The position numbers were made by a program, and so were the translations under genes. 64,000 nt of DNA from Actinoplanes sp. L3-i22 (GTDB lineage: Bacteria > Actinomycetota > Actinomycetes > Mycobacteriales > Micromonosporaceae), in NCBI RefSeq assembly GCF_019704555.1, contig NZ_AP024745.1, positions 8,502,501 through 8,566,500 on the forward strand. Direction: 5' to 3'. The notes under the pieces were generated by a model. That model was not told where the DNA came from. It made no database searches and worked only from the letters and a program-made list of their open reading frames with translations. Of the stretch, positions 1-8,423 are shown one piece after another. Numbering within the stretch: position 1 is the stretch's first letter; every line of letters begins with the position of its first letter.

Positions 1-1
1 G

Positions 2-172
2 ACCCTGCCGTACGTCCTGCGCCTCGCCGACCTGGGCTGGAAGGACGCGCTGCGGGCCGACCCGGCGCTCGCGCTCGGCCTGAACGTGCACGCCGGAAAC
101 CTCACCAACGACCTGGTCGGTTCAGCGCTCGGCCTCCCGACCGAGTCCGTCAGCTCGGTCCTCGCGGCCTGA
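2..172 (+). CDS. ald: Alanine dehydrogenase, C-terminal fragment
   Basis: This is the last 56 codons of a gene that starts before the window. The tail reads TLPYVLRLADLGWKDA and continues with ALALGLNVHAGNLTN, the conserved end of NAD-dependent L-alanine dehydrogenase, which interconverts alanine and pyruvate plus ammonia in the cytoplasm. The catalytic and NAD-binding parts lie outside the window. The stop is followed within 15 bases by a strong hairpin, so this is the end of the transcript. The family assignment rests on the tail alone, but that motif is characteristic. Confidence 0.8.
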   Translation, partial: TLPYVLRLADLGWKDALRADPALALGLNVHAGNLTNDLVGSALGLPTESVSSVLAA

Positions 173-186
173 TCCCGGCCCTCCCC

Positions 187-231
187 GCGCGCCCTCCGTC
201 ATCGCGATCGCGACGGAGGGCGCGCCCCTTT
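187..231 (+). terminator. Hairpin terminator after ald, probably shared with the convergent lipoprotein gene
   Basis: Two perfect 14-base arms (187-200 and 212-225) enclose an 11-base loop and are followed by CCCCTTT. The hairpin lies between two convergent genes. Part of the right arm is copied again at about 307-317 by the 91-bp duplication. Confidence 0.8.
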
Positions 232-396
232 CCGATCACCGGATCACAAGGCAGTCGGCAACCGTCGTGGCCTGCCGCCCGATGCGGGTCAACGCGCCGG
301 AGCGGAGGGCGCGCGCCCCTTTCCGATCACCGGATCACAAGGCAGTCAGCAACCGTCGTGGCCTGCCGCCCGATGCGGGTGAACGCGCCGGAGCGG
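216..396. repeat. 91-bp tandem duplication covering the 3' end of the lipoprotein gene
   Basis: Bases 216-305 and about 307-396 are near-identical at an offset of 91 bp. The differences I see are a G/A and a C/G substitution and a GC insertion near the junction. The copy nearer ald is the orphan. It repeats the last 25 or so codons of the lipoprotein gene, including the stop, beyond the functional stop at 327. Confidence 0.85.
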
Positions 397-1010
397 TACT
401 CGTACCGGTAGGTGAGCTTCAGATCCGGGCACGACTGCTGGCCCTTCGCGCTCGTCCCGTAGGTCTTGACGGTGACGACCTTCCCGCTCACGCTCAGCGA
501 CTGGAACCACGGCAGGTCGTCGGAGCCGACGTCCTTGAGAATCGTGCCGATCCGCTTCGGCTTCTCACCGGTGGTCCCGTCGAAGACCTCGACGGTGCTC
601 GGCCAGTAGGACGTGCTCGCCTGGCAGGTCCGCGCGACCAGGGCATCCTTGACGCCGTCGCCGGTCAGGTCGGCGAACTCGAGCCGCTGCACCTCGGTGG
701 CCTGGCCGCCGTTCGGGCACTTCTGGAGCGCACCGAACCAGTTCCCGCCGTCCCCGGGGTCGCTGGTCCTCACCGGGGTCACCGCGGTCGGCTTCACCCC
801 GCCGGTCGCCGTGGGCCGCGCGGTGCCGGTCGCGGTCGCCGTGGGCTCCGCCGCACCGGTGGCCGTGGGCTCCCCGGTCACCGCACCGGATCCCGCCACC
901 GTGGCCGCCCCCGAGGGCCCCGCCACCGGCGCCGCCGCCTCGGAACAGCCCCCGGCCAGAAAACCAACCGCGGCTACGCCGCAAAAGACAATTGCAGTTT
1001 TCGTACGCAT
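327..1010 (-). CDS. Secreted lipoprotein with threonine/alanine-rich linker and FG-GAP-like repeat
   Basis: The 227-residue protein starts at the ATG giving MRTKTAIVFCG, which places a lipoprotein signal with lipobox LAGGC near residue 22. An upstream in-frame start would bury that signal, so I did not use it. A low-complexity linker rich in A, T, G and P (about residues 25-85) follows, then a compact domain of about 140 residues with the calcium-type motif DLTGDGVKDALV seen in VCBS/FG-GAP proteins and four cysteines. It is probably anchored outside the membrane. No specific function is recognised. Confidence 0.75.
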   Translation of the reverse strand: MRTKTAIVFCGVAAVGFLAGGCSEAAAPVAGPSGAATVAGSGAVTGEPTATGAAEPTATATGTARPTATGGVKPTAVTPVRTSDPGDGGNWFGALQKCPNGGQATEVQRLEFADLTGDGVKDALVARTCQASTSYWPSTVEVFDGTTGEKPKRIGTILKDVGSDDLPWFQSLSVSGKVVTVKTYGTSAKGQQSCPDLKLTYRYEYRSGAFTRIGRQATTVADCLVIR

Positions 1011-1182
1011 CAGAGCAGTCCCCGTGACCTCAGTGGCGCCCGTCCATCGCGGCCCGCCTGCCGAGAACACTAGAAACGATCAGCGCACCCCACGTCACAC
1101 GTTCGTGCCACGAGGCCACCACCCGCAGTCGTCCACATGACAGTCCCGCCCACCGGAGCGAGCCGAACCGGCCGGCCAGCTG

Positions 1183-1259
1183 CCGCCCGCCCGCCCACTC
1201 GCTCGCCCACTCGCCCGCCCACTCGCTCGCCCGCCCACTCGCCCGCCCGCCCACTCGCC
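1183..1259. repeat. Low-complexity CGCCCACTCG-type array
   Basis: The stretch is built of short degenerate units such as CGCCCACTCG and CGCCCGCC. The surrounding 1011-1273 interval holds no reading frame I can support. The promoter of the lipoprotein should lie in its left part. Confidence 0.7.
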
Positions 1260-1273
1260 AGAATCGGAGCGCG

Positions 1274-1459
1274 TCAGCCCGCCGCGTAGCGAAGCACCTG
1301 CTCGTCCTCGTTCAACGCGGAGCTCGGCCGCCCCTGCGCACTGCGCGTCTCGGCCAGCTCGACCATCTCGTCAGGCCGCACCCGAGGCGGCAGATGCCCG
1401 AACCGCTCCACCCGGGAAAGCTCCGCCTCTTCGTCGGTCATCCGCAGCTCATCACCCAT
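1274..1459 (-). CDS. Small acidic protein downstream of the response regulator
   Basis: A 61-residue protein beginning MGDELRMTDEEAELS and ending EDEQVLRYAAG. It starts 12 bases after the response-regulator stop and is the last gene of the kinase operon. It is charged, has no membrane segment and no recognised domain. Its position and normal codon pattern support it as real. Function unknown. Confidence 0.6.
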   Translation of the reverse strand: MGDELRMTDEEAELSRVERFGHLPPRVRPDEMVELAETRSAQGRPSSALNEDEQVLRYAAG

Positions 1460-1471
1460 CCACCAATCCTG

Positions 1472-2383
1472 TCACCAGCGCGACTCGTGCACCAGAATCG
1501 CGATCTGCACCCGGTTGGCGCAGCCCAGCTTCTCCAGCAGCCGGGACACGTGCGCCTTCACGGTGTCCACACTCATGTGCAGCTCAACGCTGATCTCCGC
1601 ATTGGACCTCCCGGTAGCCACCGCATCAGCAACCTCCCGTTCCCGCTCACCCAGCCGCGCCAGAGCCACCCGAGCCCGCCCCGCCGCACTGTCCGCCGCG
1701 CCGTCCCGACCCAGCCCACGGCTTCCCTCCGCCGCACCGCTCCGCCCCAGCCCCCGCGCTCCGTCCCCCGCACCGCCTCGGCCCAACCCCGGTGCCCCGG
1801 CCGTCGCACCGCCCCGACGCAACCCCGATGCCCCGGCCGTCGCACCGCCTCGGCCGAACCCCGGCGCCCCGTCCACAGAGCTGCCCCGGCCCAACCCCGA
1901 TGCCCCGTCCGCGGAGCCGGGCCCCGGCGGCGACAGGTCCCCCGCCTCCCGGCCGACCGCATACCCGATCAGCCGCGGCACCACCGACGGCGCGAGGATC
2001 GACTCGCCGGCCGCCGCCCGCCGGACCGCGTCCAGAATCGACTCCGGCGCGATGTCCTTGAGCAGAAACCCGTTCGCCCCGAGCCGGAGCGCCCCGAGCA
2101 GATGCTCATCGGTGTCGAACGTGGTCAGCACGATCACGGCCGGCTCCGCCCCCTCCCGCCGGATCTCCCGGGTGGCGGCCAGCCCGTCCATCCGCGGCAT
2201 CCGGATGTCCATCAGCACCACGTCGGGCCGCAGCCGCCGCGTCATCTCGACCGCTTCCGCCCCGTCCCCGGCCTCCCCGACGATCTGCAGGTCCTTCCCG
2301 GCCCCGAGTACCAGCGACAGCCCCACCCGAACCAGCGGATCATCGTCCACGACGAGCACCCGAATCACCCCGCCCACGGCCAT
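1472..2383 (-). CDS. NarL/FixJ-type response regulator with a 6x12-residue glycine-rich linker
   Basis: An N-terminal receiver domain carries the acidic pocket VVDDD, phospho-acceptor aspartate in VVLMDIRMPRMDG (residue 59 from this start) and K in FLLKD. The C-terminal LuxR-type helix-turn-helix is seen in LGEREREVADAVATG and VDTVKAHVSRLLEKLG. Between them lie six 12-residue repeats of the type GAPGLGRGGATA (residues about 160-231), which make the protein roughly 90 residues longer than usual. I chose the ATG at 2383 because GGGAGG precedes it; an in-frame GTG at 2404 is an alternative. It should be phosphorylated by the kinase encoded just upstream. Confidence 0.9.
   Translation of the reverse strand: MAVGGVIRVLVVDDDPLVRVGLSLVLGAGKDLQIVGEAGDGAEAVEMTRRLRPDVVLMDIRMPRMDGLAATREIRREGAEPAVIVLTTFDTDEHLLGALRLGANGFLLKDIAPESILDAVRRAAAGESILAPSVVPRLIGYAVGREAGDLSPPGPGSADGASGLGRGSSVDGAPGFGRGGATAGASGLRRGGATAGAPGLGRGGAGDGARGLGRSGAAEGSRGLGRDGAADSAAGRARVALARLGEREREVADAVATGRSNAEISVELHMSVDTVKAHVSRLLEKLGCANRVQIAILVHESRW
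1691..1906. repeat. Six in-frame 36-bp repeats inside the response-regulator gene
   Basis: Six degenerate 36-bp units encode G-A-x-G-L-G-R-G-G-A-x-x blocks between the receiver and DNA-binding domains. The period is a multiple of three, so the reading frame is kept. Confidence 0.85.
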
Positions 2384-2408
2384 CCCCCTCCCGAACCGCG
2401 ACACCGGA

Positions 2409-3815
2409 TCACGAAACCGGCCATGGCAGCCACGCCTCCAGCCGAAAACTCAAAACCCCCGCCGCGTCGCCGTGAATGCCGTGCCGAAAGCGCCCACCGG
2501 CCAGCTCCACCCGTTCCGCGAGACCGACCAGTCCAGCCCCGGCCCCGGGCAGCACGGGACCCGAGCAGCCGGCCTCCGGCCCAGCGCCGGCCCCGGGCAG
2601 CACGGTGGCCGAGCGGCCGGTGTCCAACCCAGCTCCACCCGATCCACCCGATCCACCCGCGCCACCCGATCCACCCGCGCCACCCGTTGCACCCGCGCCA
2701 CCCGATCCACCCGTTGCACCCGCGCCACCCGCGCCACCCGTTGCACCCGCGCCACCCGATCCACCCGTTGCACCCGCGCCACCCGCTCCACCTGCGGTGG
2801 CCGGCGAGCGCGTCAGCGGGTTCGCGACCAGGACGTGCATCATGTCGTCGCTGGTCCGGGCCAGGGTGACGCGAACCGTCGTACCCGAAGCGTGTTTTCC
2901 GGCATTTGTCAGACCCTCCTGGACCAGGCGATAGACCGTGCGCCCGAACGCCGCCCCCGGCGCCACCTCACCGATGTCCGCGGCGAACTCCACCGGCACG
3001 CCGGCCGCCCGCGCATCCGCGATCAGCTCGTCCAGGTGCTTGAGGTCGGGCTGTGGGCGCAGCGACTCCCCCTCGTCCGCCCGCAGCACGCCGAGGATCT
3101 CCCGCAGATCCTCCAGGGCCTGGTGAGCGCTGTCCCGGATGGTCGTCGCCGCCTTGGCCACGTCCGCCGGGGTCAGGTCCGGACGGATCACCAGGGCGCC
3201 GGCGTGCAGGCTGACCATGGAGATCCGGTGGGCGAGAGCGTCGTGCATCTCCCGCGCGATCCGCTCCCGCTCGAGGGCCCGCAGCCGCTCGGCGCGGATC
3301 TGCGCCTCCTCCTCGGCCCGGGCCGCCCGCTCGCGCAGCACGCCGACCAGGTCGCGGCGGGCCCGCATGGCGACGGCGATGGCGACGGTCGCGGTCAGGA
3401 ACGCCAGGGTGAAGACGAACTCCAGCGGCGGCGCCAGCTCCGGGTCGGGCCGGATCAGGCTGTAGACGACGCCCGCCAGCAGGTGCAGCACCAGCAGCAC
3501 CCCGATCACCCGGCCGCGCCGCCGGGTGATCAACGTGTAGAGCGCGATCAGCCCGGCGAGGCCGGCGAAGTCGGTCACCGCGGAGATCGGCACGAGCAGC
3601 GCGGCGATCGCGACCGGATGACGCCGCCGCCACCAGAGCGACAGCGACGCCACGAACGCGAGCACCAGGCTGAAGAACGTCGCGTCGCCGCTGATCCGCC
3701 CACTGGACTCGGCCGAGGACGCGATCACCATCGCGGTGAACCCGGACGCCCCGATCGCCGCCAGGTCGAACACCCGATCCGCGGACGCCGCCATGGCCCG
3801 TTCCAGCCGCTTCAT
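2409..3815 (-). CDS. Membrane histidine kinase (HPK7/NarX-like) with glycine-rich insertion in the ATPase domain
   Basis: The 468-residue protein starts at an ATG overlapping the stop of the upstream gene (ATGA). About five membrane segments fill residues 17-150, then a short coiled coil leads to the dimerisation box with phospho-acceptor H191 (EMHDALAHRIS). The N box is VQEGLTNAGKHA near residue 304 and the G box is GAGLVGLAER near 427. Residues 341-396 are almost pure GGAGGAGATGGS, inserted between N and G boxes where the ATP lid lies. It forms an operon with the response regulator, 25 bases downstream. The signal sensed is not evident. Confidence 0.9.
   Translation of the reverse strand: MKRLERAMAASADRVFDLAAIGASGFTAMVIASSAESSGRISGDATFFSLVLAFVASLSLWWRRRHPVAIAALLVPISAVTDFAGLAGLIALYTLITRRRGRVIGVLLVLHLLAGVVYSLIRPDPELAPPLEFVFTLAFLTATVAIAVAMRARRDLVGVLRERAARAEEEAQIRAERLRALERERIAREMHDALAHRISMVSLHAGALVIRPDLTPADVAKAATTIRDSAHQALEDLREILGVLRADEGESLRPQPDLKHLDELIADARAAGVPVEFAADIGEVAPGAAFGRTVYRLVQEGLTNAGKHASGTTVRVTLARTSDDMMHVLVANPLTRSPATAGGAGGAGATGGSGGAGATGGAGGAGATGGSGGAGATGGAGGSGGAGGSGGSGGAGLDTGRSATVLPGAGAGPEAGCSGPVLPGAGAGLVGLAERVELAGGRFRHGIHGDAAGVLSFRLEAWLPWPVS
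2628..2795. repeat. 9-bp-period repeat inside the histidine-kinase gene
   Basis: Units of the form CACCCG followed by ATC, CGC or TTG are repeated about 18 times and encode GG(A/S/T) on the minus strand. The frame is preserved. Confidence 0.85.
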
Positions 3816-4486
3816 GACCGGACCAGCGGGCGCCAGAACTGCTTCTCCCCCTCGTCGCGCACCGCATAGCCCAGCTTCTCCAGGGTGGCCCGCAGCTCGA
3901 TAGCCTCCGTCGCGGCCTTCTTCCGCAGCGCGACGGCGCGGGCGGACAGCACCGCGTCGGCGGCCGGCGGAAGGCTCTCGGCGCCGGACTCCCAGGGGTG
4001 ATAGAGATCCGCATAGGGGTCCGCGTCGCGCCACGGATAGCCGAAGGCCCGGAACGTCTCGGCCAGCCGCGCCCGCCGCGCCCGCGGGTGGCAGCGCACC
4101 ACCTGGCGGGACTCACGGTCCAGCGCGATCAGGGCGTCCCCGTCCGGATAGAGGCCGGTGATCTCGGACCGGGGCACGCCGGTGCCGCCGAACCGAGCCT
4201 CGCCGAGCCCGACCGTGACCGTGACCAGCCGCTCGTGGAGCGCCGCCGTCGCGAACAGCCCCACGATCACCAGGATGGCCGCCTGGATGCCCAGCTCCCA
4301 CGGCGAGTCGATGGCCCCGGCCACCCGGACGACCGGCCGGAACGGCAGCGGGACGGGCAGGCCGAGCGCCCAGCGCGCGGTCCTCGGCAGCACCACCGCG
4401 AGCAGCAAGCCGAGCGCCGCCGGCCCGAACGTGATCAACACGCGGTCCGGTGGCGAGAAGCCGAGCTCGGCGGTCTCCCTGGTCAT
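3812..4486 (-). CDS. YqeB-like membrane protein
   Basis: A 224-residue protein starting MTRETAELGFSPPDR. Two hydrophobic segments (about residues 18-40 and 68-90) are followed by a cytoplasmic domain with FGGTGVPRSEITGLYPDG, LIALDRES and RAFGYPWRDADPYADLYHPW, a pattern I associate with actinobacterial YqeB-family proteins. It is first in the operon with the kinase and regulator and overlaps the kinase start by four bases, so translation is probably coupled. A role in sensing or in the membrane side of the system is inference. The longer in-frame start at 4522 looks spurious. Confidence 0.75.
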   Translation of the reverse strand: MTRETAELGFSPPDRVLITFGPAALGLLLAVVLPRTARWALGLPVPLPFRPVVRVAGAIDSPWELGIQAAILVIVGLFATAALHERLVTVTVGLGEARFGGTGVPRSEITGLYPDGDALIALDRESRQVVRCHPRARRARLAETFRAFGYPWRDADPYADLYHPWESGAESLPPAADAVLSARAVALRKKAATEAIELRATLEKLGYAVRDEGEKQFWRPLVRS

Positions 4487-4824
4487 GCCCCCGACGCTAG
4501 CCCGCGCGCCGCCGCCTGCCACCGGCCGAAAGTAGGGGCTCGCGAACTTTGGTCTATCGAAGTCCCGCTATCACACCCGGCCCGGATCCGGGGGTTGTCC
4601 ACAGCGGCGCTCTGTCCACAGGCCATCCGCATGATCTTGGCCGTTGCCGGGAGAATGGGTGGCGAGGCGGTCAGCCCCCTGGTGGGCGGGGTCTGCGATC
4701 ACACCCGCGAGCCGGCGACCACGACCCGACACCCCTGACAGACCAGGCCCGCGATCAGGCGCGCGGCCCGACGCCCCAGCAAACCGCCCCCGCGATCACC
4801 CTCACCGCCCAGCACCCACCACCC
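4487..4824. other. Intergenic region with two DnaA-box-like 9-mers
   Basis: No supported gene. TTGTCCACA (4595-4603) and CTGTCCACA (4612-4620) are 17 bases apart in the same orientation and resemble actinobacterial DnaA boxes. Only two are present, so this is not an origin. The promoter of the YqeB-kinase operon should lie near 4490-4560. Confidence 0.4.
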
Positions 4825-6018
4825 CTACGCCTCCACCACCGGCACCGCCAACGCAATCGTCAAAGCCAAAACCCACTGCGGATCCTTCAACCTCTCCCCA
4901 TACAACTCCCGCAACCGAGCCATCCGATACCGCACCGTCTGCGGATGCACGAACAACTCCGCCGCCACATCCTCCCGCCGCCCGTGATGCAGCAACCAGC
5001 TCCGCAACGTCTCCACCAGCTTCGCGGCCGCCGCCCCCCGCTCCCCCGCGAGCGGCGCCAGCGCCCGGTCCCGAAGGTCGGCCAGCGCCCCGGGGTCAGC
5101 CGTGACGACCAGCTCGGCAAGGTGTTCCTCGGTGTCCACCACCACCCCCCGCCCGGGCGTGTGCAGCTGGTGCACCCGCACCGCCCGTTCCACCGAGCCT
5201 TGCGCCCGCAGCCACGGCCGGGCCGGCCCGATGACCGCGTTGTGCCCGGTCAGGAGCCGGATGAGGTGCGGCCGGGAGGTGCCCTGCGGGTCGGGCACCA
5301 GCAGTACCGCGGTGCCGGGCAGGTCGGGCAGCGCGCCGGCCAGCGGCAGGGTCCGCGGGTCGAGCAGGTCGATCAGTGATCGGGAGGAGCGTTCCGGCAG
5401 CAGGACCGCGGTGAGGGTCTGCGGTGGCGGCCATTCGGCGCGTTCGGCGGCGGCCTGCAGCACGTGTGCGGGTTCCCCGGCGACCAGGGCCTGGGCGAGT
5501 TGTTGCAGGTGCCGGAGCCGGATCCGGCCGGTGGTGGCGAGTTCGTCGGCGTGCCCGGCGACGCTGGCCGCGGAGAGTTCGTCGATGTACGCGAAGACCA
5601 GCTCGGCGAAGTCGGCGATGGTCCCGGCCGGCGTGCCGGAGCGGACGCTGATCGCGGCGAGTTCGCGCCAGGCGACGCGGGCGCCGACCCGGTACGCCGA
5701 GAGCAGCGCGTCCAGGCTCCGCCCGGAGCGGGCCTCACCGCGGCCCAGCGCGTACGCCCCTTCCAGCGCGGACGCGAGCGGTGTGCCGGGGTCCCCGCCG
5801 GGGCGGGCGACCAGGTTGAGGAAGGTGCCGAGGGCGGCCTGCACCGCCCGTTCGATCTTGTGCCCGAGCACCCCGGAGAAGGCGTCGGCGTACGCCGGCA
5901 CCTCCATCGTGATCGCCGCGAGGGTCTGCACGGCGACCTCGGGCAGCCCGTGTCGCAATGGGTTGACGACCTCAGCCGGCAACCGGTACGACCGAACGTC
6001 GCGCAGCGGCTCGATCAC
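4825..6018 (-). CDS. PucR/CdaR-type transcriptional regulator
   Basis: The 397-residue protein starts with GTG next to a GGGAG ribosome site. The C-terminal PucR helix-turn-helix is clear: LLHHGRREDVAAELFVHPQTVRYRMARLRELYG, with the typical VHPQTVRYR recognition helix. The N-terminal two thirds resemble the sensory region of actinobacterial PucR proteins (AYRVGARVAWRELA). It is divergently transcribed from the reductase and desaturase genes, 76 bases away, and probably controls them. The effector is unknown. Confidence 0.85.
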   Translation of the reverse strand: MIEPLRDVRSYRLPAEVVNPLRHGLPEVAVQTLAAITMEVPAYADAFSGVLGHKIERAVQAALGTFLNLVARPGGDPGTPLASALEGAYALGRGEARSGRSLDALLSAYRVGARVAWRELAAISVRSGTPAGTIADFAELVFAYIDELSAASVAGHADELATTGRIRLRHLQQLAQALVAGEPAHVLQAAAERAEWPPPQTLTAVLLPERSSRSLIDLLDPRTLPLAGALPDLPGTAVLLVPDPQGTSRPHLIRLLTGHNAVIGPARPWLRAQGSVERAVRVHQLHTPGRGVVVDTEEHLAELVVTADPGALADLRDRALAPLAGERGAAAAKLVETLRSWLLHHGRREDVAAELFVHPQTVRYRMARLRELYGERLKDPQWVLALTIALAVPVVEA

Positions 6019-6094
6019 ACATTCTCCCTCGCGTTAGGTCCGACTCTTGTCCCCAGCGAACAATTATGCTGCCCCGGATTCACTTCCCCTGGTC

Positions 6095-7201
6095 ATGCTT
6101 TCGTTCGCCCGACCCAGCAGGCTTGGTCAGGTGCCTGTTACACAGACGTTGCGCAACGGTGCTTGGCGAGTCGTCGAGTTGATCACCACTCCGGTGGTGC
6201 CGACCGACTACCTCGACGTGATCGCTCCCCTGCGCAATCCGAACGTACTGCGCGCCCGGGTCGAGGCGGTTCACCGGGAGACCGCGAATGCGGTCACCCT
6301 CGAGCTGCGGCCGGGCCGCGGCTGGCGTCCGCACGAGCCCGGGCAGTACGTCCGGCTCGGCGTCGACGTCGACGGCATCCGGCTGTGGCGCTCCTACTCG
6401 GTGAGCAGTGCCGCGGGCCACCCGTCCGGGCGGATCAACGTGACCGTCAACGCCGTACGGGATGGGCTTGTCAGCTCTTATCTCTTGAAGCATGCCCGCC
6501 GCGGCATGGTGGTGAACCTCGACCTGCCGGCCGGCGATTTCGTCGTGCCGCGTCAGCGGCCGGCGAAGAGCCTGTTCGTCACCGCCGGCAGCGGCATCAC
6601 GCCGGTGATGGGCATCCTGCGCAGCCTGGTCCACGAGCTGAGCGACGTCACCGTGGTGCACTCGGCCCGCGTCAGCGAGGACGTGGTGTTCGGCGCTGAC
6701 CTGCGCACTCTCGCCGAGCAGGGGAAGATTACCCTGATCGAGCGGCTGACCGGCGCCGACGGGCGGCTGAAGCCGGCCGACCTGGACGTGCTGGTCCCGG
6801 ACCTGTTCGAGCGGGAGACGTGGGCCTGCGGCCCGGGCGAGATGCTGGACGCGATGGCCGAGCACTGGGCCGAGGCCGAGGCCTCCGAGCGGCTGCACGT
6901 CGAGCGGTTCCGGTCGACCGTGCTGATCGCCGGCGAGGGCGGCACCGTGACGTTCGAGAAGTCCGGCACCGTGGTCGAGACGCCCGGCGGTGTCTCGATC
7001 CTGGATGCCGGTGAGGCCGCCGGGCAGCTCATGCCGTCCGGCTGCCGGATGGGCATCTGCTACTCGTGCGTGCTGCCGATGCGCGAGGGCATCGTCCGCG
7101 ACATGCGCGACGGCACCGTCACCACCGCCGTGGAAGGCGACAACGTGCTTGTCCAGACGTGCATCTCGGCCGCCGCCGGGCCGTGCCACCTGGACGCCTG
7201 A
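6095..7201 (+). CDS. Ferredoxin reductase with C-terminal plant-type 2Fe-2S domain (desaturase electron donor)
   Basis: The order is an FAD-binding barrel (WRSYSVSSAAG), an NAD(P)-binding fold (FVTAGSGITPVMGILR, ACGPGEMLD) and a plant-type 2Fe-2S domain with CRMGICYSC and a final QTC. It resembles the mycobacterial oxidoreductase Rv3230c, which feeds electrons to desaturase DesA3, and here too the desaturase is next, 49 bases downstream. The start is uncertain: ATG at 6095 is used; TTG at 6047 or a GTG near 6131 are alternatives. Confidence 0.9.
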   Translation: MLSFARPSRLGQVPVTQTLRNGAWRVVELITTPVVPTDYLDVIAPLRNPNVLRARVEAVHRETANAVTLELRPGRGWRPHEPGQYVRLGVDVDGIRLWRSYSVSSAAGHPSGRINVTVNAVRDGLVSSYLLKHARRGMVVNLDLPAGDFVVPRQRPAKSLFVTAGSGITPVMGILRSLVHELSDVTVVHSARVSEDVVFGADLRTLAEQGKITLIERLTGADGRLKPADLDVLVPDLFERETWACGPGEMLDAMAEHWAEAEASERLHVERFRSTVLIAGEGGTVTFEKSGTVVETPGGVSILDAGEAAGQLMPSGCRMGICYSCVLPMREGIVRDMRDGTVTTAVEGDNVLVQTCISAAAGPCHLDA

Positions 7202-7250
7202 GCTACCCCCTCCAAGATCACGACCCCCCCAGCAGAGAACAGAGGAACTC

Positions 7251-8405
7251 GTGACGACGCTGCAACGCCAGGAAGTCAACCCGATCGGCCACCTGACCGC
7301 CGAGGACATCGAGTCGATCGGCCGGGAACTGGACGCGATCCGGGACGAGGTGCTCGCGGTTCGGGGGGAACGCGACGCGGCCTACATCCGCAAGGTCATC
7401 AAGGTGCAGCGCCGCCTGGAGATCGGCAGCCGGGCCGTGCTGCTGTTCTCGCTCTTCCCGCCGGCCTGGATCGTCGGCACGGCCGGCCTCTCGGTGGCGA
7501 AGATCCTGGAGAACATGGAGATCGGCCACAACATCCTGCACGGCCAGTACGACTTCATGCGCGACCCGAAGATCCACTCCACGACCTGGGAGTGGGACCA
7601 CGTCACCCCGGCCGACCAGTGGAAGCACTCGCACAACGAGATCCACCACAAGTACACGAACGTCGTCGGCAAAGACAACGACCTCGGGTACGGCATCATG
7701 CGGGTCGACGAGAACCAGCGCTGGCAGCCGTTCTTCCTGGCCCAGCCGCTGTGGAACCTCATCAACGCGCTGTTCTTCGAGTACGGCATCGCCGCGTACG
7801 ACCTGAACCTGGGCCGGAACCTGAAGAGCAAGAAGCGCCGCAACGACCCGGAGTTCAAGGCCAACGTGAAGGCGGTCGGCCGCAAGATCCGCCGCCAGAT
7901 GCTGAAGGACTACATCATCCACCCGGCCCTGTCCGGCCCGTCGTTCCTGCACACCATGGCCGCGAACTTCACCGCGAACGTCGTGCGCAACCTGTGGAGC
8001 CACTCGGTGATCATGTGCGGTCACTTCCCGAACGGCGTCTCCACCTTCGAGCGGACCTCGATCAAGGGCGAGACCCGCGGCGAGTGGTACCTGCGGCAGA
8101 TGCTCGGCTCGGCCAACATCTCCGGCAGCAAGCTGTTGCACATCATGACCGGCAACCTGTCGCACCAGATCGAGCACCACCTCTTCCCGGACCTGCCGGC
8201 CAGCCGGTACGCCGAGGTCGCGGTCAAGGTGCGGGCGCTCTTCGAGAAGTACGACCTGCCCTACGTCACCGGCCCGCTGCCGGTCCAGGTCGCCTCGGCG
8301 TGGGCGAAGGTGATCCGCCTGTCCTTCCCGAACCGCAAGCCGACGAAGGCCGCGGACCACACGATCCCGCCGCGGATGCCGGTCGCGGAGCCCGTGCCCG
8401 CCTGA
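7251..8405 (+). CDS. Membrane acyl (delta-9-type) fatty-acid desaturase, DesA3-like
   Basis: The 384-residue di-iron enzyme starts with GTG after AGAGGA. All three histidine boxes are present: H93NILH97 (HNILHGQYD), H126SH128NEIHH133 and H305QIEHH310. Hydrophobic segments sit at about 62-90 and 165-190. It inserts a double bond into acyl chains at the membrane using electrons from the reductase encoded upstream. Regulation by the divergent PucR protein is likely, since desaturase, reductase and PucR form a compact unit. Confidence 0.92.
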   Translation: MTTLQRQEVNPIGHLTAEDIESIGRELDAIRDEVLAVRGERDAAYIRKVIKVQRRLEIGSRAVLLFSLFPPAWIVGTAGLSVAKILENMEIGHNILHGQYDFMRDPKIHSTTWEWDHVTPADQWKHSHNEIHHKYTNVVGKDNDLGYGIMRVDENQRWQPFFLAQPLWNLINALFFEYGIAAYDLNLGRNLKSKKRRNDPEFKANVKAVGRKIRRQMLKDYIIHPALSGPSFLHTMAANFTANVVRNLWSHSVIMCGHFPNGVSTFERTSIKGETRGEWYLRQMLGSANISGSKLLHIMTGNLSHQIEHHLFPDLPASRYAEVAVKVRALFEKYDLPYVTGPLPVQVASAWAKVIRLSFPNRKPTKAADHTIPPRMPVAEPVPA

Positions 8406-8423
8406 TCCGGATCGGCCGGCCGG

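Noticed and set aside
4595..4620. Replication origin suggested by DnaA-like boxes
   Set aside because: Only two boxes and no dnaA, dnaN or AT-rich unwinding region.
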